A DNA stretch of 64,000 nt. It comes from Polaribacter sp. Hel1_85 (GTDB lineage Bacteria; Bacteroidota; Bacteroidia; Flavobacteriales; Flavobacteriaceae). Shown here piece after piece: positions 1 through 7,754 of the stretch (positions within the stretch are counted from its first letter, which is position 1; each line of letters begins with the position of its first letter). Made by a program: the position numbers and the translations under genes. Location of the stretch: the NCBI RefSeq assembly GCF_000766795.1, contig NZ_JPDS01000002.1:1183001-1247000 (forward strand), written 5' to 3'. The notes under the pieces are model-generated. The model was given only the letters and a program-made list of their open reading frames with translations, did no database searches and was not told where the DNA came from.

Positions 1-589
1 CAAAATCGCCCATATTTACCCAATAAGTACCTTGACTCTCAGCATCGTTATAAGGAATACCGTTTACTGTAACATTTACACGAGAAGCATCAGAACCACG
101 AACACGAATGTATGTATAACCAACACCAGCTCCAGCATCAGAAGAAGAAATTACAGAAGGCATATAATTTAAAAGTACAGGAATATCCTGACCTAAATTA
201 CGTTTTGCAATTTCTTTTTTTGATAAATTAGAATGCGTTACAGGAGCGTCTGCTTTTACACGAACAGCAGAAACCAAAACTTCATCTAAAACGGTGGAAT
301 TTGACAATAAAACAAACTCGATTGTATCATTTTTAGTCAAAGAAATTTCTTTAGAAATAGACTTGTAACCAATAAATGAAGCTTGAATTTTGTAATTTCC
401 TTTTGGGAGATTTACAGAGAACTTTCCATCGAAATCAGTAGAAGTTCCTTTGTTGTTTTCTTTTACCAGAATAGTTGCTCCAGGTAAAGATTCATTGTTT
501 TCATCTACAACTTTTCCTTTGAGTGTAAATGTCTGGGCGTTTACAAGTATACTTGTAAACAAGAATAAAAAAATGGTAATTTTTTTCAT
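1..589 (-). CDS. TonB-dependent outer-membrane receptor, N-terminal part (runs off left edge)
   Basis: Reading the minus strand from the ATG at 589-587 gives an open frame to the window edge (196 codons). It starts with a signal peptide (MKKITIFLFLFTS, then NAQ). A carboxypeptidase-regulatory-like domain follows, with GKVVDENNESLPGATILVKE and the GTSTDFDGKFSV motif at about residues 23-95. After it comes the start of a plug domain (LDEVLVSAVR, then YTYIRVRGSDASRVNV and GIPYNDAES). This is the usual layout of Bacteroidota TonB receptors. A TPP riboswitch immediately upstream suggests that it imports thiamine or a thiamine precursor across the outer membrane. That substrate is inferred from regulation, not from the protein sequence. 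The barrel and C-terminus are outside the window. Confidence 0.93.
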   Translation of the reverse strand, partial: MKKITIFLFLFTSILVNAQTFTLKGKVVDENNESLPGATILVKENNKGTSTDFDGKFSVNLPKGNYKIQASFIGYKSISKEISLTKNDTIEFVLLSNSTVLDEVLVSAVRVKADAPVTHSNLSKKEIAKRNLGQDIPVLLNYMPSVISSSDAGAGVGYTYIRVRGSDASRVNVTVNGIPYNDAESQGTYWVNMGDF

Positions 590-659
590 TTTAAATAAAT
601 TTAAAACGAATAAAAAGAGGTAATTATTCTTGTGATTAATATTGAATAATTAATTTTTC

Positions 660-677
660 GACATCATTTCTGATGTC
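660..677 (-). promoter_or_regulatory. GAAA-tetraloop hairpin between riboswitch and receptor start
   Basis: On the minus strand GACATCA pairs perfectly with TGATGTC around a GAAA loop, just after the TPP aptamer and about 70 nt before the receptor ATG. No U-run follows, so it does not look like an intrinsic terminator. It could be part of the expression platform or an extension of the aptamer. Confidence 0.5.
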
Positions 678-683
678 ACTCAG

Positions 684-811
684 TCCCTAAACAGCATTAT
701 CTGTTCTAGGTTCATTGGGTATGATCTCAGCCTTTTAATAGTTAAAAGTTAAAAAGTTAAAAGTCTGCTAAGACTAAAAACTAAAAACTAAAAACTGTAA
801 TTAGCACCCCT
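684..811 (-). promoter_or_regulatory. TPP (THI-box) riboswitch
   Basis: The minus strand carries the conserved aptamer blocks in order. GGGGTGC lies at about 804-810, CTGAGATCATACCC at about 717-730, then GAACCTAG, then AGATAATGCTGTTTAGGGA at about 684-703. These match the THI-box consensus (CUGAGA...ACCC...GAACCUG...GAUAAUGC...AGGGA). The segment between the first block and CTGAGA (731-803) is unusually long and consists of ACTAAAAACT-type and GTTAAAA-type repeats, so the optional P3 arm is expanded. It lies upstream of the TonB receptor and would lower receptor expression when TPP is plentiful. Confidence 0.92.
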
Positions 812-825
812 TTATGAGAACGGTG

Positions 826-833
826 CAAATGTA
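826..833 (-). promoter_or_regulatory. Bacteroidota -7 element of the riboswitch promoter
   Basis: The minus strand reads TACATTTG, a match to the TAnnTTTG -7 element of Bacteroidota housekeeping promoters, about 15 nt before the first aptamer block. Transcription would therefore start almost at the riboswitch 5' end. Confidence 0.55.
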
Positions 834-877
834 ATTTGGATTTTTGAATTAAAAAATAAGAAACGTATTTTTTTTAG

Positions 878-885
878 TAGCTTTG
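878..885 (+). promoter_or_regulatory. Bacteroidota -7 element for the NTF2-like gene
   Basis: TAGCTTTG matches TAnnTTTG and lies 24 bp before the ATG at 910. It is divergent from the riboswitch promoter on the other strand. Confidence 0.45.
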
Positions 886-909
886 GTTTTTACCTAATAT
901 ATCAATAAT

Positions 910-1305
910 ATGAAAACTTTAAAAGGACTTGAAACTTGGCATCAATTTGTAAAAAATAAAAACCATGAAGATTTGTCTGATTTTATAGATGATAATGCTG
1001 TTTTATATTCGCCAGTAGTTTTTACGCCAGTTGAAGGAAGTTTTATGGTAAGTATGTATTTAATTGCTGCAGGTGAAATTATTGCAAATAACAATTTTAA
1101 ATATGTTAGAGAAGTATGTGATAATGAAAATGTAATATTAGAATTTGTTACAGAAATTAATGGAATTACTGTAGAAGGTGTAGATATGATTAAGTATACA
1201 GAAGATGGAAAACTGAAAGAAATTAAAGTAATGATAAGACCGTTGAAAGCTGTAAATATGGTGCATCAAAAAATGGGTGAATATTTACAAAAAATGAATT
1301 CTTAA
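910..1305 (+). CDS. Nuclear transport factor 2 (SnoaL-like) family protein
   Basis: A 131-residue cytosolic protein with no signal peptide or membrane segment. The pattern FVKNKNHEDLSDFIDDNAVLY, followed by alternating strands (NVILEFVTEINGITVEGVDMIKY) and TEDGKLKEIKVMIRPLKAV, is typical of the SnoaL/NTF2-like cone fold. Members bind small hydrophobic ligands or act as isomerases or hydrolases. Nothing in the sequence gives the substrate. It stands alone, divergent from the riboswitch and convergent with arfB. Confidence 0.75.
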   Translation: MKTLKGLETWHQFVKNKNHEDLSDFIDDNAVLYSPVVFTPVEGSFMVSMYLIAAGEIIANNNFKYVREVCDNENVILEFVTEINGITVEGVDMIKYTEDGKLKEIKVMIRPLKAVNMVHQKMGEYLQKMNS

Positions 1306-1308
1306 AAT

Positions 1309-1420
1309 TTTTAGAAGCTATTTCCTGCTTTCACTACTCGCTTTTTTGTTCTGCTGAATTTAGTTCAGCATCTCAAAAAGAGCTCAAACAAACCGCTCAA
1401 TCAGGGCTAAACTTGTTTGC
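1309..1420. repeat. Dispersed intergenic repeat, copy 1 (with inner CTGAA palindrome)
   Basis: It begins TTAGAAGCTATTTCCTGCTT, contains CACTACTCGCTTTTTTGTT and AAAAAGAGCTCAAACAAACCG, and ends TCAATCAGGGCTAAACTTG. Nearly the same blocks recur at 7821-7890 and 35817-35938. The middle can fold (GCTTTTTTGTT against AACAAAAAGAGC in the other copies). In this copy the loop is replaced by another palindrome, TGCTGAATTTAGTTCAGCA. It lies downstream of the 910-1305 gene and past the arfB stop. No coding capacity was seen. Confidence 0.75.
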
Positions 1421-1433
1421 TAATTATTAGAAT

Positions 1434-1838
1434 TTAATCGAGTTTTGGCTTCTTTCTCAACGCTTTTTTTACAGAAGTTCTTTTTTTGCTTTCTGCTTTT
1501 CTTTTTACAGAAGCTTTGCTTGGTTTTGTAGGTCTTCTTTTTTTAGGGCGAATTAAATTTATCTTTATTAATTCTAAAAAACGTTTAATAGCAATTTCTT
1601 TATTTCTGTGTTGAGAACGTGTTTCATCACAAAATAAGATGAGGTTATTATCCTTGGTTAATTTAGATTGAAGTTTAATTTTTAAAAGATCTTTTTCTCT
1701 ATCAGAAAGAGCAAGAGAGTTTTCTAAATCAAAAGCTAATTCAATTTTTGAAGAAACTTTATTTACATGTTGTCCTCCAGCACCAGAACTTCTAATGGCT
1801 TTAAAGTTTAATTCTTTTATGAGGTTTTCTATATTCAT
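1434..1838 (-). CDS. arfB: Alternative ribosome-rescue factor / peptidyl-tRNA hydrolase ArfB
   Basis: A 134-residue protein with the class-I release-factor GGQ motif in SSGAGGQHVNKVSSKIEL near residue 21. A long Lys/Arg-rich C-terminal tail follows (RPKKRRPTKPSKASVKRK to the end). In the ArfB (YaeJ/ICT1) family this tail enters the empty mRNA channel of stalled ribosomes while GGQ hydrolyses peptidyl-tRNA. The codon-recognition domains of RF1/RF2 are absent, as expected, and the length is normal for the family. It is the last gene of a minus-strand series after the NadR-like kinase (70-bp gap). Confidence 0.92.
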   Translation of the reverse strand: MNIENLIKELNFKAIRSSGAGGQHVNKVSSKIELAFDLENSLALSDREKDLLKIKLQSKLTKDNNLILFCDETRSQHRNKEIAIKRFLELIKINLIRPKKRRPTKPSKASVKRKAESKKRTSVKKALRKKPKLD

Positions 1839-1853
1839 TTTTTTTGAAAAGAA

Positions 1854-1880
1854 TTGTCAGTTCGAGCGCAGTCGAGAACT
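1854..1880. repeat. Short dispersed repeat (TTCGAGCGCAGTCGAGAA type)
   Basis: GTCAGTTCGAGCGCAGTCGAGAACT lies between arfB and the NadR-like gene. The same unit, GTCATTTCGAGCGCAGTCGAGAAAT, recurs inside tilS at about 17964-17989, and a diverged form is at about 35890-35912. Confidence 0.65.
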
Positions 1881-1908
1881 AATTAAAACCGCTCTTTTCC
1901 TTTTTTAA

Positions 1909-2565
1909 TTAATAATCAAAAGAATTCCCAAAATCAGTATTTTGATGCATAAAATGCATGTCTAAATCAAGTAAAGAATCAGAAAAAGAGTAAAGGTTTT
2001 CTTTACTAGCAATAATTTTATCAATAGTTTCAACTGCGTTTTTTAAACGTGTTTCTTTATCACCTTTTAATAAAAGATAAGGCCTGTTATTGTCTATTAA
2101 AGATTTTTCGAATGCATTAAACATTTCTAAACGTAACTCAGGTCTGTCTCGTAAATCGTCTTCTTCCCAAGGAGTATCTATATAGGTTAAAAGATATAAG
2201 TCATATTGATTTTCGCTTGCAGCGTTATCTAATTTTTTATCTACAAAACCGCCATAAAATTCTTCAGAATATACTTTAGTTTCTAATAAATCTGTATCAC
2301 AAATTAGAATTTTATCGGCCCTTTTTGCTAATTTATTTTCTAATTTCATTTGTCCAATTGCAATAGGAAGTAAATCTTCTGCTTCGCATGTTTTACGTTC
2401 ATTATTCCATTTTTTTTGCAAGTATTCACGTGCAAATTCTGGTGCCCAAACGGTATTGTAATAACGTGCTAAATGACGAGAAAGTGTTGTTTTTCCAGTA
2501 GATTCTGGTCCAAATAAAACAACCTTTACAAGATTGATGGGTTTTTGTGTAAGTTTTTTTTCCAT
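1909..2565 (-). CDS. NadR-like P-loop kinase (ribosylnicotinamide kinase-type ATPase)
   Basis: 218 residues with a Walker A motif at the N-terminus (LFGPESTGKTTLSRHLARYY) followed by APEFAREYL and a Walker B-like strand KILICDTDLLETKV. This is the arrangement of the NadR C-terminal kinase domain. The adenylyltransferase and HTH domains of full-length NadR are missing, which is common for stand-alone Bacteroidota homologues. Its start overlaps the 3' end of the PnuC gene by 40 bp, so the two are translationally linked. It would phosphorylate the nucleoside or vitamin imported by PnuC. Nicotinamide riboside fits the family, while thiamine is possible given the riboswitch nearby. Confidence 0.8.
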   Translation of the reverse strand: MEKKLTQKPINLVKVVLFGPESTGKTTLSRHLARYYNTVWAPEFAREYLQKKWNNERKTCEAEDLLPIAIGQMKLENKLAKRADKILICDTDLLETKVYSEEFYGGFVDKKLDNAASENQYDLYLLTYIDTPWEEDDLRDRPELRLEMFNAFEKSLIDNNRPYLLLKGDKETRLKNAVETIDKIIASKENLYSFSDSLLDLDMHFMHQNTDFGNSFDY

Positions 2566-3158
2566 GCGATGTAACCAAATATTGCTATAAATGTAAATCC
2601 TAAATATTGAAAACTAGTAAATGTAAATCCTTTATAAAAATATAAAGGTATAGAAATGATGTCTCCAATAATCCAAAAAATCCAATTTTCTATTTTTCTT
2701 TTTGCCATTAACCACATTCCAACAAAGAAAATTGCGGTTGTAATTGTATCTGCGTATGCAACCCAGCTTGTCCATTTATCAAAAGTTTTATAAACGATAA
2801 AAACAAAAACAAGGGTTGCTAAAAATATAAAAACAGATGTTCTTTTTTCTTTTTTAGTTGTTCTAGAAATTGGTGTAACATGAGTTGCATCAATTTTACG
2901 AGTCCAAATATACCAACCATAAACACTCATTATAAAATAATAACCATTTATCATCATATCTCCTAATAGTTCCCATTTTAAAAGTAAATACACAAAAATG
3001 GCTGTACTTATCATTCCTGTTGGAAACACCCAAATTTTATTCTGTTTAGAAAACCAAACAGATAAAAAACCAAAAATAACAGCAATAATTTCTAGAACAA
3101 TATCAATTATTTCATAGGTTTTATATTGTCCAAAAAAGAAATCAAAAATTTCTGACAT
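2526..3158 (-). CDS. PnuC-family vitamin/nucleoside transporter
   Basis: A 210-residue integral membrane protein with about seven hydrophobic segments. It shows the PnuC signatures IIAVIFGFLSVWFSKQNKIW and YGWYIWTRK, and the C-terminal WIIGDIISIPLYFYKGF. PnuC proteins pass nicotinamide riboside (PnuC) or thiamine (PnuT) by facilitated diffusion, with trapping by intracellular phosphorylation. The adjacent overlapping NadR-like kinase would supply that trapping step. Substrate choice between nicotinamide riboside and thiamine cannot be settled from sequence alone. The start lies 4 bp after the stop of the GGGP synthase gene, indicating one operon. Confidence 0.88.
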   Translation of the reverse strand: MSEIFDFFFGQYKTYEIIDIVLEIIAVIFGFLSVWFSKQNKIWVFPTGMISTAIFVYLLLKWELLGDMMINGYYFIMSVYGWYIWTRKIDATHVTPISRTTKKEKRTSVFIFLATLVFVFIVYKTFDKWTSWVAYADTITTAIFFVGMWLMAKRKIENWIFWIIGDIISIPLYFYKGFTFTSFQYLGFTFIAIFGYIAWKKNLHKNPSIL

Positions 3159-3161
3159 GTT

Positions 3162-3884
3162 TTATTTTTTTAAATCTTTAAAGAAGTCTTCATTTTTTTC
3201 AAAAGCAGTTCCAATAACAACTAAATCTGCTCCAGCATTAAATGCTGAATCTAATTGTTCTTTAGAACGAATTCCTCCACCAACAATTAATGGAATTGAT
3301 AAATTTTCAGAAACTTTTTTTATAATTTCTTGGCTGACTGCCTCAGTCGCTCCAGAACCAGCTTCTAAGTAAATTAATTTTTTTCCAGAAAACTCACCCG
3401 CTAAAGCTGTGTTTAAAATTAAGTCAATACTATCTTGAGAAATAGGTTTTGTATTACTTACTTTTTGAGTAGCCGTTTCTTTTTTTCCATCAATTAAAAT
3501 ATAACCTGTTGGTAAAATCTCTAAATTCGAATTTTTTAAAATAGGAGCAGCTTTTACTTGTTGTTCAATTAAATACTCAGGATTTCTGCCAGAAAGTAAA
3601 CTCAAAAATAGAATTCCGTCTGCTTTTTGTGAGATTTGCGAAACATCACCAGGAAAAAGAATAACAGGTAAATTAGTTGCTTTTTTAACTGCAGCAACTA
3701 CAGTATCTGTCTGATTTTCATAATCTGTACTTCCGCCAACAAAAATATGCGTAGTAACAGATTGATGCACTTTCTCAAAAAAAGAAGGGACATTTTTAAG
3801 ATCAATTTTTTCAGGATCTATTAAAACTGCGAGTAGTTTTTGGCCTTCGTTTTTTGCTGATAAAATGTTTTGGTAAATATTCAC
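3162..3884 (-). CDS. Geranylgeranylglyceryl/heptaprenylglyceryl phosphate synthase family protein
   Basis: A 240-residue TIM barrel of the PcrB/GGGPS family. It has an N-terminal AVLIDPEKIDL, a FVGGSTDYE loop, VILFPGDVSQISQKADGILFL, YLEAGSGA and a C-terminal phosphate-binding GGGIRSKEQLDSAFNAGADLVVIGTA. These residues bind glycerol-1-phosphate and the polyprenyl diphosphate in characterised members. Flavobacterial homologues have GGGPS activity, but their cellular role is less clear than in archaea. It is directly upstream of pnuC on the same strand. Confidence 0.9.
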   Translation of the reverse strand: MNIYQNILSAKNEGQKLLAVLIDPEKIDLKNVPSFFEKVHQSVTTHIFVGGSTDYENQTDTVVAAVKKATNLPVILFPGDVSQISQKADGILFLSLLSGRNPEYLIEQQVKAAPILKNSNLEILPTGYILIDGKKETATQKVSNTKPISQDSIDLILNTALAGEFSGKKLIYLEAGSGATEAVSQEIIKKVSENLSIPLIVGGGIRSKEQLDSAFNAGADLVVIGTAFEKNEDFFKDLKK

Positions 3885-3948
3885 GATTGCGAAAATACGA
3901 TTTTATATATTCTGATTATACATAAGATGATTTCGAGTGATTTTTTCT

Positions 3949-4392
3949 TTAATTATCGAATTTTTTTTCAATCTCAGAAATCTCTTTTGACATGAATTTT
4001 TTTAATGCAATGATTTTTACAATCCAAAAGATTAAAATTAGTATTGTAATCAGAAAGATTGAGAGTAAAAGAGAAGCTTCCCACAATTTCCAAGTAATAA
4101 GTACACCTAATACTGATAAAATCAGCCAGAAAAAAAGTTGTTTTTTCAGGGTAATGATAAATAGTATAGAGTCTTCACTTACAATAAAGTATCCCGAATC
4201 CTTAAAAATCATTTGTTTATGAATTACTTCTCTACTGTTTGCAGAAATATATGTATACTTTTTTCTAATATTTAATTTCGCATCTGAAACCCTTGTAGTT
4301 TTATAAGTCTCAGCTAAATGTAACTCAATGATTGAGAAAATAGCATTTGCGGATAAACCTTTTGGGTTATTTATTTGTTTTTTAATAAGCAT
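3949..4392 (-). CDS. Hypothetical membrane protein
   Basis: 147 residues if started at the ATG at 4392 (MLIKKQINNPKGLSANAIF). An in-frame upstream ATG at 4413 would extend it further into the preceding gene. The N-terminal half is soluble. Two hydrophobic segments follow (FFWLILSVLGVLITWKLW and LLLSIFLITILILIFWIVKII), then a charged tail (EISEIEKKFDN). I do not recognise the family. It overlaps the end of the phosphopantetheinyl transferase gene by 11 bp, so it is probably co-transcribed with it. Confidence 0.6.
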   Translation of the reverse strand: MLIKKQINNPKGLSANAIFSIIELHLAETYKTTRVSDAKLNIRKKYTYISANSREVIHKQMIFKDSGYFIVSEDSILFIITLKKQLFFWLILSVLGVLITWKLWEASLLLSIFLITILILIFWIVKIIALKKFMSKEISEIEKKFDN

Positions 4393-5008
4393 ACGTACAA
4401 GTAAAACCATCAAATTCTAAAAAGTGAATGTTATAAGAAGCAATTTCTCCTTCATATCTAATTTCTCCAGTTGTTTTTTTATCAGAAAACTTAAAGTCTT
4501 CAATATATATATGATGTAAGAATAAGAGTTTTTTCTTTCCGTATATTTTATATAAACTCTCTTTAGCACCCCAAACAATGGTAAGTTTACTTACTAAAGC
4601 ATCGTGATTTGCAATGGTTTTGTATTCTACAATGGGTGTAAATTTAGATGCAATTTTCAGAATTTTATCACGTTGTTTCTCAATATCTATTCCAACAGTT
4701 TTATCATCAGAAATAATAATACCAGAAAAAGTAAAAGAATGTGTAATAGAAATGTGTTTTCCGTCTTTTAAATGCGGTTTTCCAAATTCATCATAAATTA
4801 AATCAGCATCAGAATAACCCGCTTCTTTTAATAAATGTCGAATACTTAAAAATCCTTTTTGGTGAATTTCAGATTTCATAGAATTTAATCTAGTTTCACT
4901 GTTTTCAGATAATGAAATTCCTTCTTTTAGCTCATCAATAGTTTCTTCTATTTTCCAGATAAAAACTTTAGTTGTTGCACTGATAGTTAATGTTTTGTAA
5001 AGAGCCAT
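4382..5008 (-). CDS. 4'-phosphopantetheinyl transferase superfamily protein
   Basis: 208 residues with the two diagnostic motifs of Sfp/AcpT-type transferases: VGIDIEKQRDK (metal-binding Asp/Glu, about residue 103) and VWGAKESLYKIYG (W-x-x-KE-x-x-K, about residue 145). A basic ISITHSF stretch precedes them. The family transfers the 4'-phosphopantetheine arm of CoA onto carrier proteins. The length is typical of the two-lobed Sfp type rather than the short AcpS type. It is divergent from ahcY, with overlapping promoter regions. Confidence 0.88.
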   Translation of the reverse strand: MALYKTLTISATTKVFIWKIEETIDELKEGISLSENSETRLNSMKSEIHQKGFLSIRHLLKEAGYSDADLIYDEFGKPHLKDGKHISITHSFTFSGIIISDDKTVGIDIEKQRDKILKIASKFTPIVEYKTIANHDALVSKLTIVWGAKESLYKIYGKKKLLFLHHIYIEDFKFSDKKTTGEIRYEGEIASYNIHFLEFDGFTCTYAY

Positions 5009-5028
5009 AAAATTAAAAAAGTATGTTG

Positions 5029-5036
5029 TAACTTTG
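5029..5036 (+). promoter_or_regulatory. Bacteroidota -7 element of ahcY
   Basis: TAACTTTG matches TAnnTTTG and lies 38 bp before the ATG at 5074. It supports the 5074 start over the in-frame TTG at 5050. Confidence 0.5.
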
Positions 5037-5073
5037 CAATTCGAAAAAATTGAGATTTAACAAATATAATAAT

Positions 5074-6387
5074 ATGAGTACAAAAACAGCTTACGTACCA
5101 AATAAAGTTAAAGATATTTCTTTAGCAGCTTGGGGAAGAAAAGAAATTAAATTGGCTGAAGCAGAAATGCCTGGGTTAATGAGTTTAAGAGAAGAGTACA
5201 AAGATTCTCAACCATTAGCAGGTTCTAGAATTGCAGGATGTTTGCATATGACGATTCAAACTGCGGTTTTAATTGAAACTTTACAAGCTTTAGGTGCAGA
5301 AGTAACTTGGAGTTCTTGTAATATTTTTTCTACACAAGATCAGGCTGCTGCTGCAATTGCTGCTGCAGGAACTGCTGTGTATGCATGGAAAGATATGACA
5401 GAAGAAGAGTTTGACTGGTGTATAGAACAAACTTTATTCTTTGGTGAAGACAGAAAACCATTAAACTTAATTTTAGATGATGGTGGAGATTTAACAAACA
5501 TGGTTTTAGATCGTTATCCAGAATTAGCAGCAGGAATCAATGGTTTATCAGAAGAAACTACAACAGGAGTTCACCGTTTATACGATAGAGTAAAAGCAGG
5601 AACTTTACCAATGCCAGCAATTAACGTAAACGATTCTGTTACCAAATCTAAATTTGATAACAAATATGGTTGTAAAGAATCTGCAGTAGATGCAATTCGT
5701 AGAGCAACAGATATTATGTTAGCAGGTAAACGTGTAACTGTTTGTGGTTATGGAGATGTAGGTAAAGGTACAGCAGCTTCATTTAAAGGAGCAGGTTCTA
5801 TTGTAACGGTTACAGAAATCGATCCTATTTGTGCGTTACAAGCTGCAATGGATGGTTTTGAAGTGAAGAAATTAGAAACTGTTGTTGGTAATTCTGATAT
5901 TATTATTACAACTACAGGAAACAAAGATATTATTCAAGGTCGTCATTTCGAAGCAATGAAAGACAAAGTAATTGTTTGTAATATTGGGCATTTCGATAAT
6001 GAAATTGATGTAGCTTGGTTAAATGATAATCACGGAAACACAAAAGATACAATTAAGCCACAAGTTGATAAATACAACATTAACGGAAAAGATATTGTTC
6101 TTTTAGCAGAAGGACGTTTAGTAAACTTAGGTTGTGCAACAGGTCACCCAAGTTTTGTAATGAGTAATTCATTTACAAACCAAACTTTGGCTCAAATAGA
6201 ACTTTGGACAAACAGAGATGCTTATGAAAACGAAGTATATATGTTACCAAAACATTTAGATGAAAAAGTAGCAAAATTACACTTAGCAAAAATAGGAGTA
6301 GAGCTTACTGAATTAAGACCAGACCAAGCATCATATATTGGTGTAACAGTAGAAGGCCCTTTTAAACCAGAACACTATAGATACTAA
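5074..6387 (+). CDS. ahcY: Adenosylhomocysteinase (S-adenosyl-L-homocysteine hydrolase)
   Basis: 437 residues from the ATG at 5074. An in-frame TTG at 5050 would add only RFNKYNN and is not homologous-looking. Family hallmarks are visible: [20 protein letters not shown] N-terminus, [35 protein letters not shown]-binding [39 protein letters not shown] and the C-terminal KPEHYRY. It reversibly splits SAH to adenosine and homocysteine and so clears product inhibition of methyltransferases. The length is normal. A strong terminator follows at 6445-6496, so it is probably monocistronic. Confidence 0.97.
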   Translation: MSTKTAYVPNKVKDISLAAWGRKEIKLAEAEMPGLMSLREEYKDSQPLAGSRIAGCLHMTIQTAVLIETLQALGAEVTWSSCNIFSTQDQAAAAIAAAGTAVYAWKDMTEEEFDWCIEQTLFFGEDRKPLNLILDDGGDLTNMVLDRYPELAAGINGLSEETTTGVHRLYDRVKAGTLPMPAINVNDSVTKSKFDNKYGCKESAVDAIRRATDIMLAGKRVTVCGYGDVGKGTAASFKGAGSIVTVTEIDPICALQAAMDGFEVKKLETVVGNSDIIITTTGNKDIIQGRHFEAMKDKVIVCNIGHFDNEIDVAWLNDNHGNTKDTIKPQVDKYNINGKDIVLLAEGRLVNLGCATGHPSFVMSNSFTNQTLAQIELWTNRDAYENEVYMLPKHLDEKVAKLHLAKIGVELTELRPDQASYIGVTVEGPFKPEHYRY

Positions 6388-6444
6388 ATAGTTGTCATTC
6401 CGAAATGAGCTTTTTTAAGCGATTGAGGAATCTCATAAATATAG

Positions 6445-6496
6445 AAACCCTTTCACTTGACCTGAATTTATTTCAGGTTCTGAAAGGGTTTTTCTT
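6445..6496 (+). terminator. Rho-independent terminator after ahcY
   Basis: AAACCCTTTCA (6445-6455) pairs with TGAAAGGGTTT (6481-6491), followed by a T-run. The loop contains a second palindrome (CCTGAATTTATTTCAGG) of the dispersed CTGAA...TTCAG type. Confidence 0.85.
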
Positions 6497-6574
6497 TATC
6501 TGTCATCCTATGTTTGTAAAATATAATAATCTGTTTTAAAAAAGTTTAAATTAGATTTAATATTTAACAAGAAA

Positions 6575-6742
6575 AGTAAGGGTAAAGGAAAAGATTATAG
6601 TCCGTCATTTGTCATTAAAGACCGTTCGCAATGCTAATCACTTTACCTCTTACTACATAAACTTGAACAGATCATTAGACGTCTAAGTCTGTATTTAGGA
6701 TTGATAAGTAAATGTAGTAATTTTTCTATAAAAACATTTGAT
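6575..6742 (+). ncRNA. Candidate IS110 bridge/seek RNA, copy 1
   Basis: AGTAAG-GGTAAAG (6575-6587) pairs with CTTTACC-T-CTTACT (6641-6654), giving 13 bp with one bulge around a 53-nt loop. A second hairpin with the palindrome TTAGACGTCTAA is at 6675-6686. IS110 elements are known to encode a guide RNA with two loops in the non-coding left end. The position and architecture match IS110 copy 2. Transcription is not shown by sequence. Confidence 0.5.
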
Positions 6743-7714
6743 ATGAGTAAAATTATAGGAATTGATATTAGTAAGCAAACCTTTGATGTTTCTTATTTAG
6801 AAAAAGATAAATGGATACACAAAATTTTTAAAAATCAAAATAGAGGATTTGAGCAATTTACTAAATTGATTGGTACATCAGACTGGATTGTAATGGAGGC
6901 TAGTGGTCCTTATTATGTTCAGTTAGCAACTTTTTTACATGCATCTAATTTTAATGTATGTGTATTAAATCCATTGATAATTAGAAGATATAGTCAAACA
7001 AGATTATATAGAGCAAAAACGGATAAAAAAGACGCAAAGACAATTGCCGAATATGGTGCTCAATATGAGTTAAAAAGATGGTGCCCAGAGAGTAAACCTA
7101 GTATAGAGATTAAACAACTTTACACAGCTTTAGAATTACTAAAAAAACAAAAACATCAAACAAAAAGACAACTAGAATCCTTTGAAGTAACAGGTTTGTT
7201 GAGTCCTGATCTTAGAAAAGAATTAAAACAAGTACTAATATTATTAATAAGACACATAGATAAGTTTGAGAAAAAGATAGAGCAAATAGGGAAATTAGCC
7301 TATAAAGACACGGTCGAAAGAATAAAAACAATTCCAGGGATCGGGCTGAAAACGGCTATTATGATGAGTGTTATTACAGACAATTTTACAAAATTTGAAA
7401 ATTATAAACAACTCACAGCTTTTGTAGGTTTTAGCCCAAGATTATATCAATCAGGAACAAGTGTAAAGGGAAAGGGACATATTTGTAAAATGGGAAAACC
7501 ACAAATTAGAAAGTTATTATACTTGTGTTCTTGGTCTGCAAAAAGAGTGAATAAAACGTGTATGGAAATGTATAAGAGACTAAAAGAAAAAGGAAAACCC
7601 GATAGAGTTATTAAAATCGCAATAGCAAATAAGTTAATAAAACAGATTTTTGCTATCGCAAAAAACAAAAAATATTACAATGAAAACCATCAAAGTTTAT
7701 ATTGCATAAATTAA
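6743..7714 (+). CDS. IS110 family transposase (copy 1)
   Basis: 323 residues from the ATG at 6743. An upstream in-frame ATG at 6701 lies in the structured left end. The N-terminal RuvC-like DEDD domain starts MSKIIGIDISKQTFDV, with VMEASGPYYVQ and AKTDKKDAKTIAEYG. A coiled region follows, then the transposase_20 domain with IKTIPGIGLKTAIMM and GFSPRLYQSGTSVKGKG and a C-terminal catalytic serine region. The enzyme is a recombinase guided by the element's own RNA. It appears full length, and it differs strongly from the second IS110 transposase in this window, so the two are not recent copies of each other. Confidence 0.93.
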   Translation: MSKIIGIDISKQTFDVSYLEKDKWIHKIFKNQNRGFEQFTKLIGTSDWIVMEASGPYYVQLATFLHASNFNVCVLNPLIIRRYSQTRLYRAKTDKKDAKTIAEYGAQYELKRWCPESKPSIEIKQLYTALELLKKQKHQTKRQLESFEVTGLLSPDLRKELKQVLILLIRHIDKFEKKIEQIGKLAYKDTVERIKTIPGIGLKTAIMMSVITDNFTKFENYKQLTAFVGFSPRLYQSGTSVKGKGHICKMGKPQIRKLLYLCSWSAKRVNKTCMEMYKRLKEKGKPDRVIKIAIANKLIKQIFAIAKNKKYYNENHQSLYCIN

Positions 7715-7723
7715 AAAAAAAAT

Positions 7724-7746
7724 AACTAAAAATAATAGTTTTTTAA
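7724..7746 (+). terminator. Hairpin with T-run after IS110 copy 1
   Basis: AACTA (7724-7728) pairs with TAGTT (7736-7740), followed by TTTTTT. The stem is short, so strength is uncertain. It may lie inside the IS right end or just outside it. Confidence 0.5.
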
Positions 7747-7754
7747 CACAGATC

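Larger units (their letters stand above)
6570..7746 (+). mobile_element. IS110-family insertion sequence, copy 1 (ends approximate)
   Basis: A DEDD transposase gene is preceded by about 170 nt of non-coding, hairpin-rich left end and followed by a short right end. This is the layout of IS110-group elements. No terminal inverted repeats or clear target duplication were seen, as expected for the family. Ends are estimated by analogy with copy 2 (48164-49317), whose limits are fixed by an empty site. It lies just downstream of the ahcY terminator. Confidence 0.7.

Noticed and set aside
5050..5073. TTG start for ahcY at 5050
   Set aside because: The ATG at 5074 gives the normal length, is closer to the family N-terminus and fits the -7 element at 5029-5036.
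7447..7668. Minus-strand ORF within the IS110 transposase gene
   Set aside because: It is a shadow frame of a well-supported gene, hydrophobic by composition, with no start signals.
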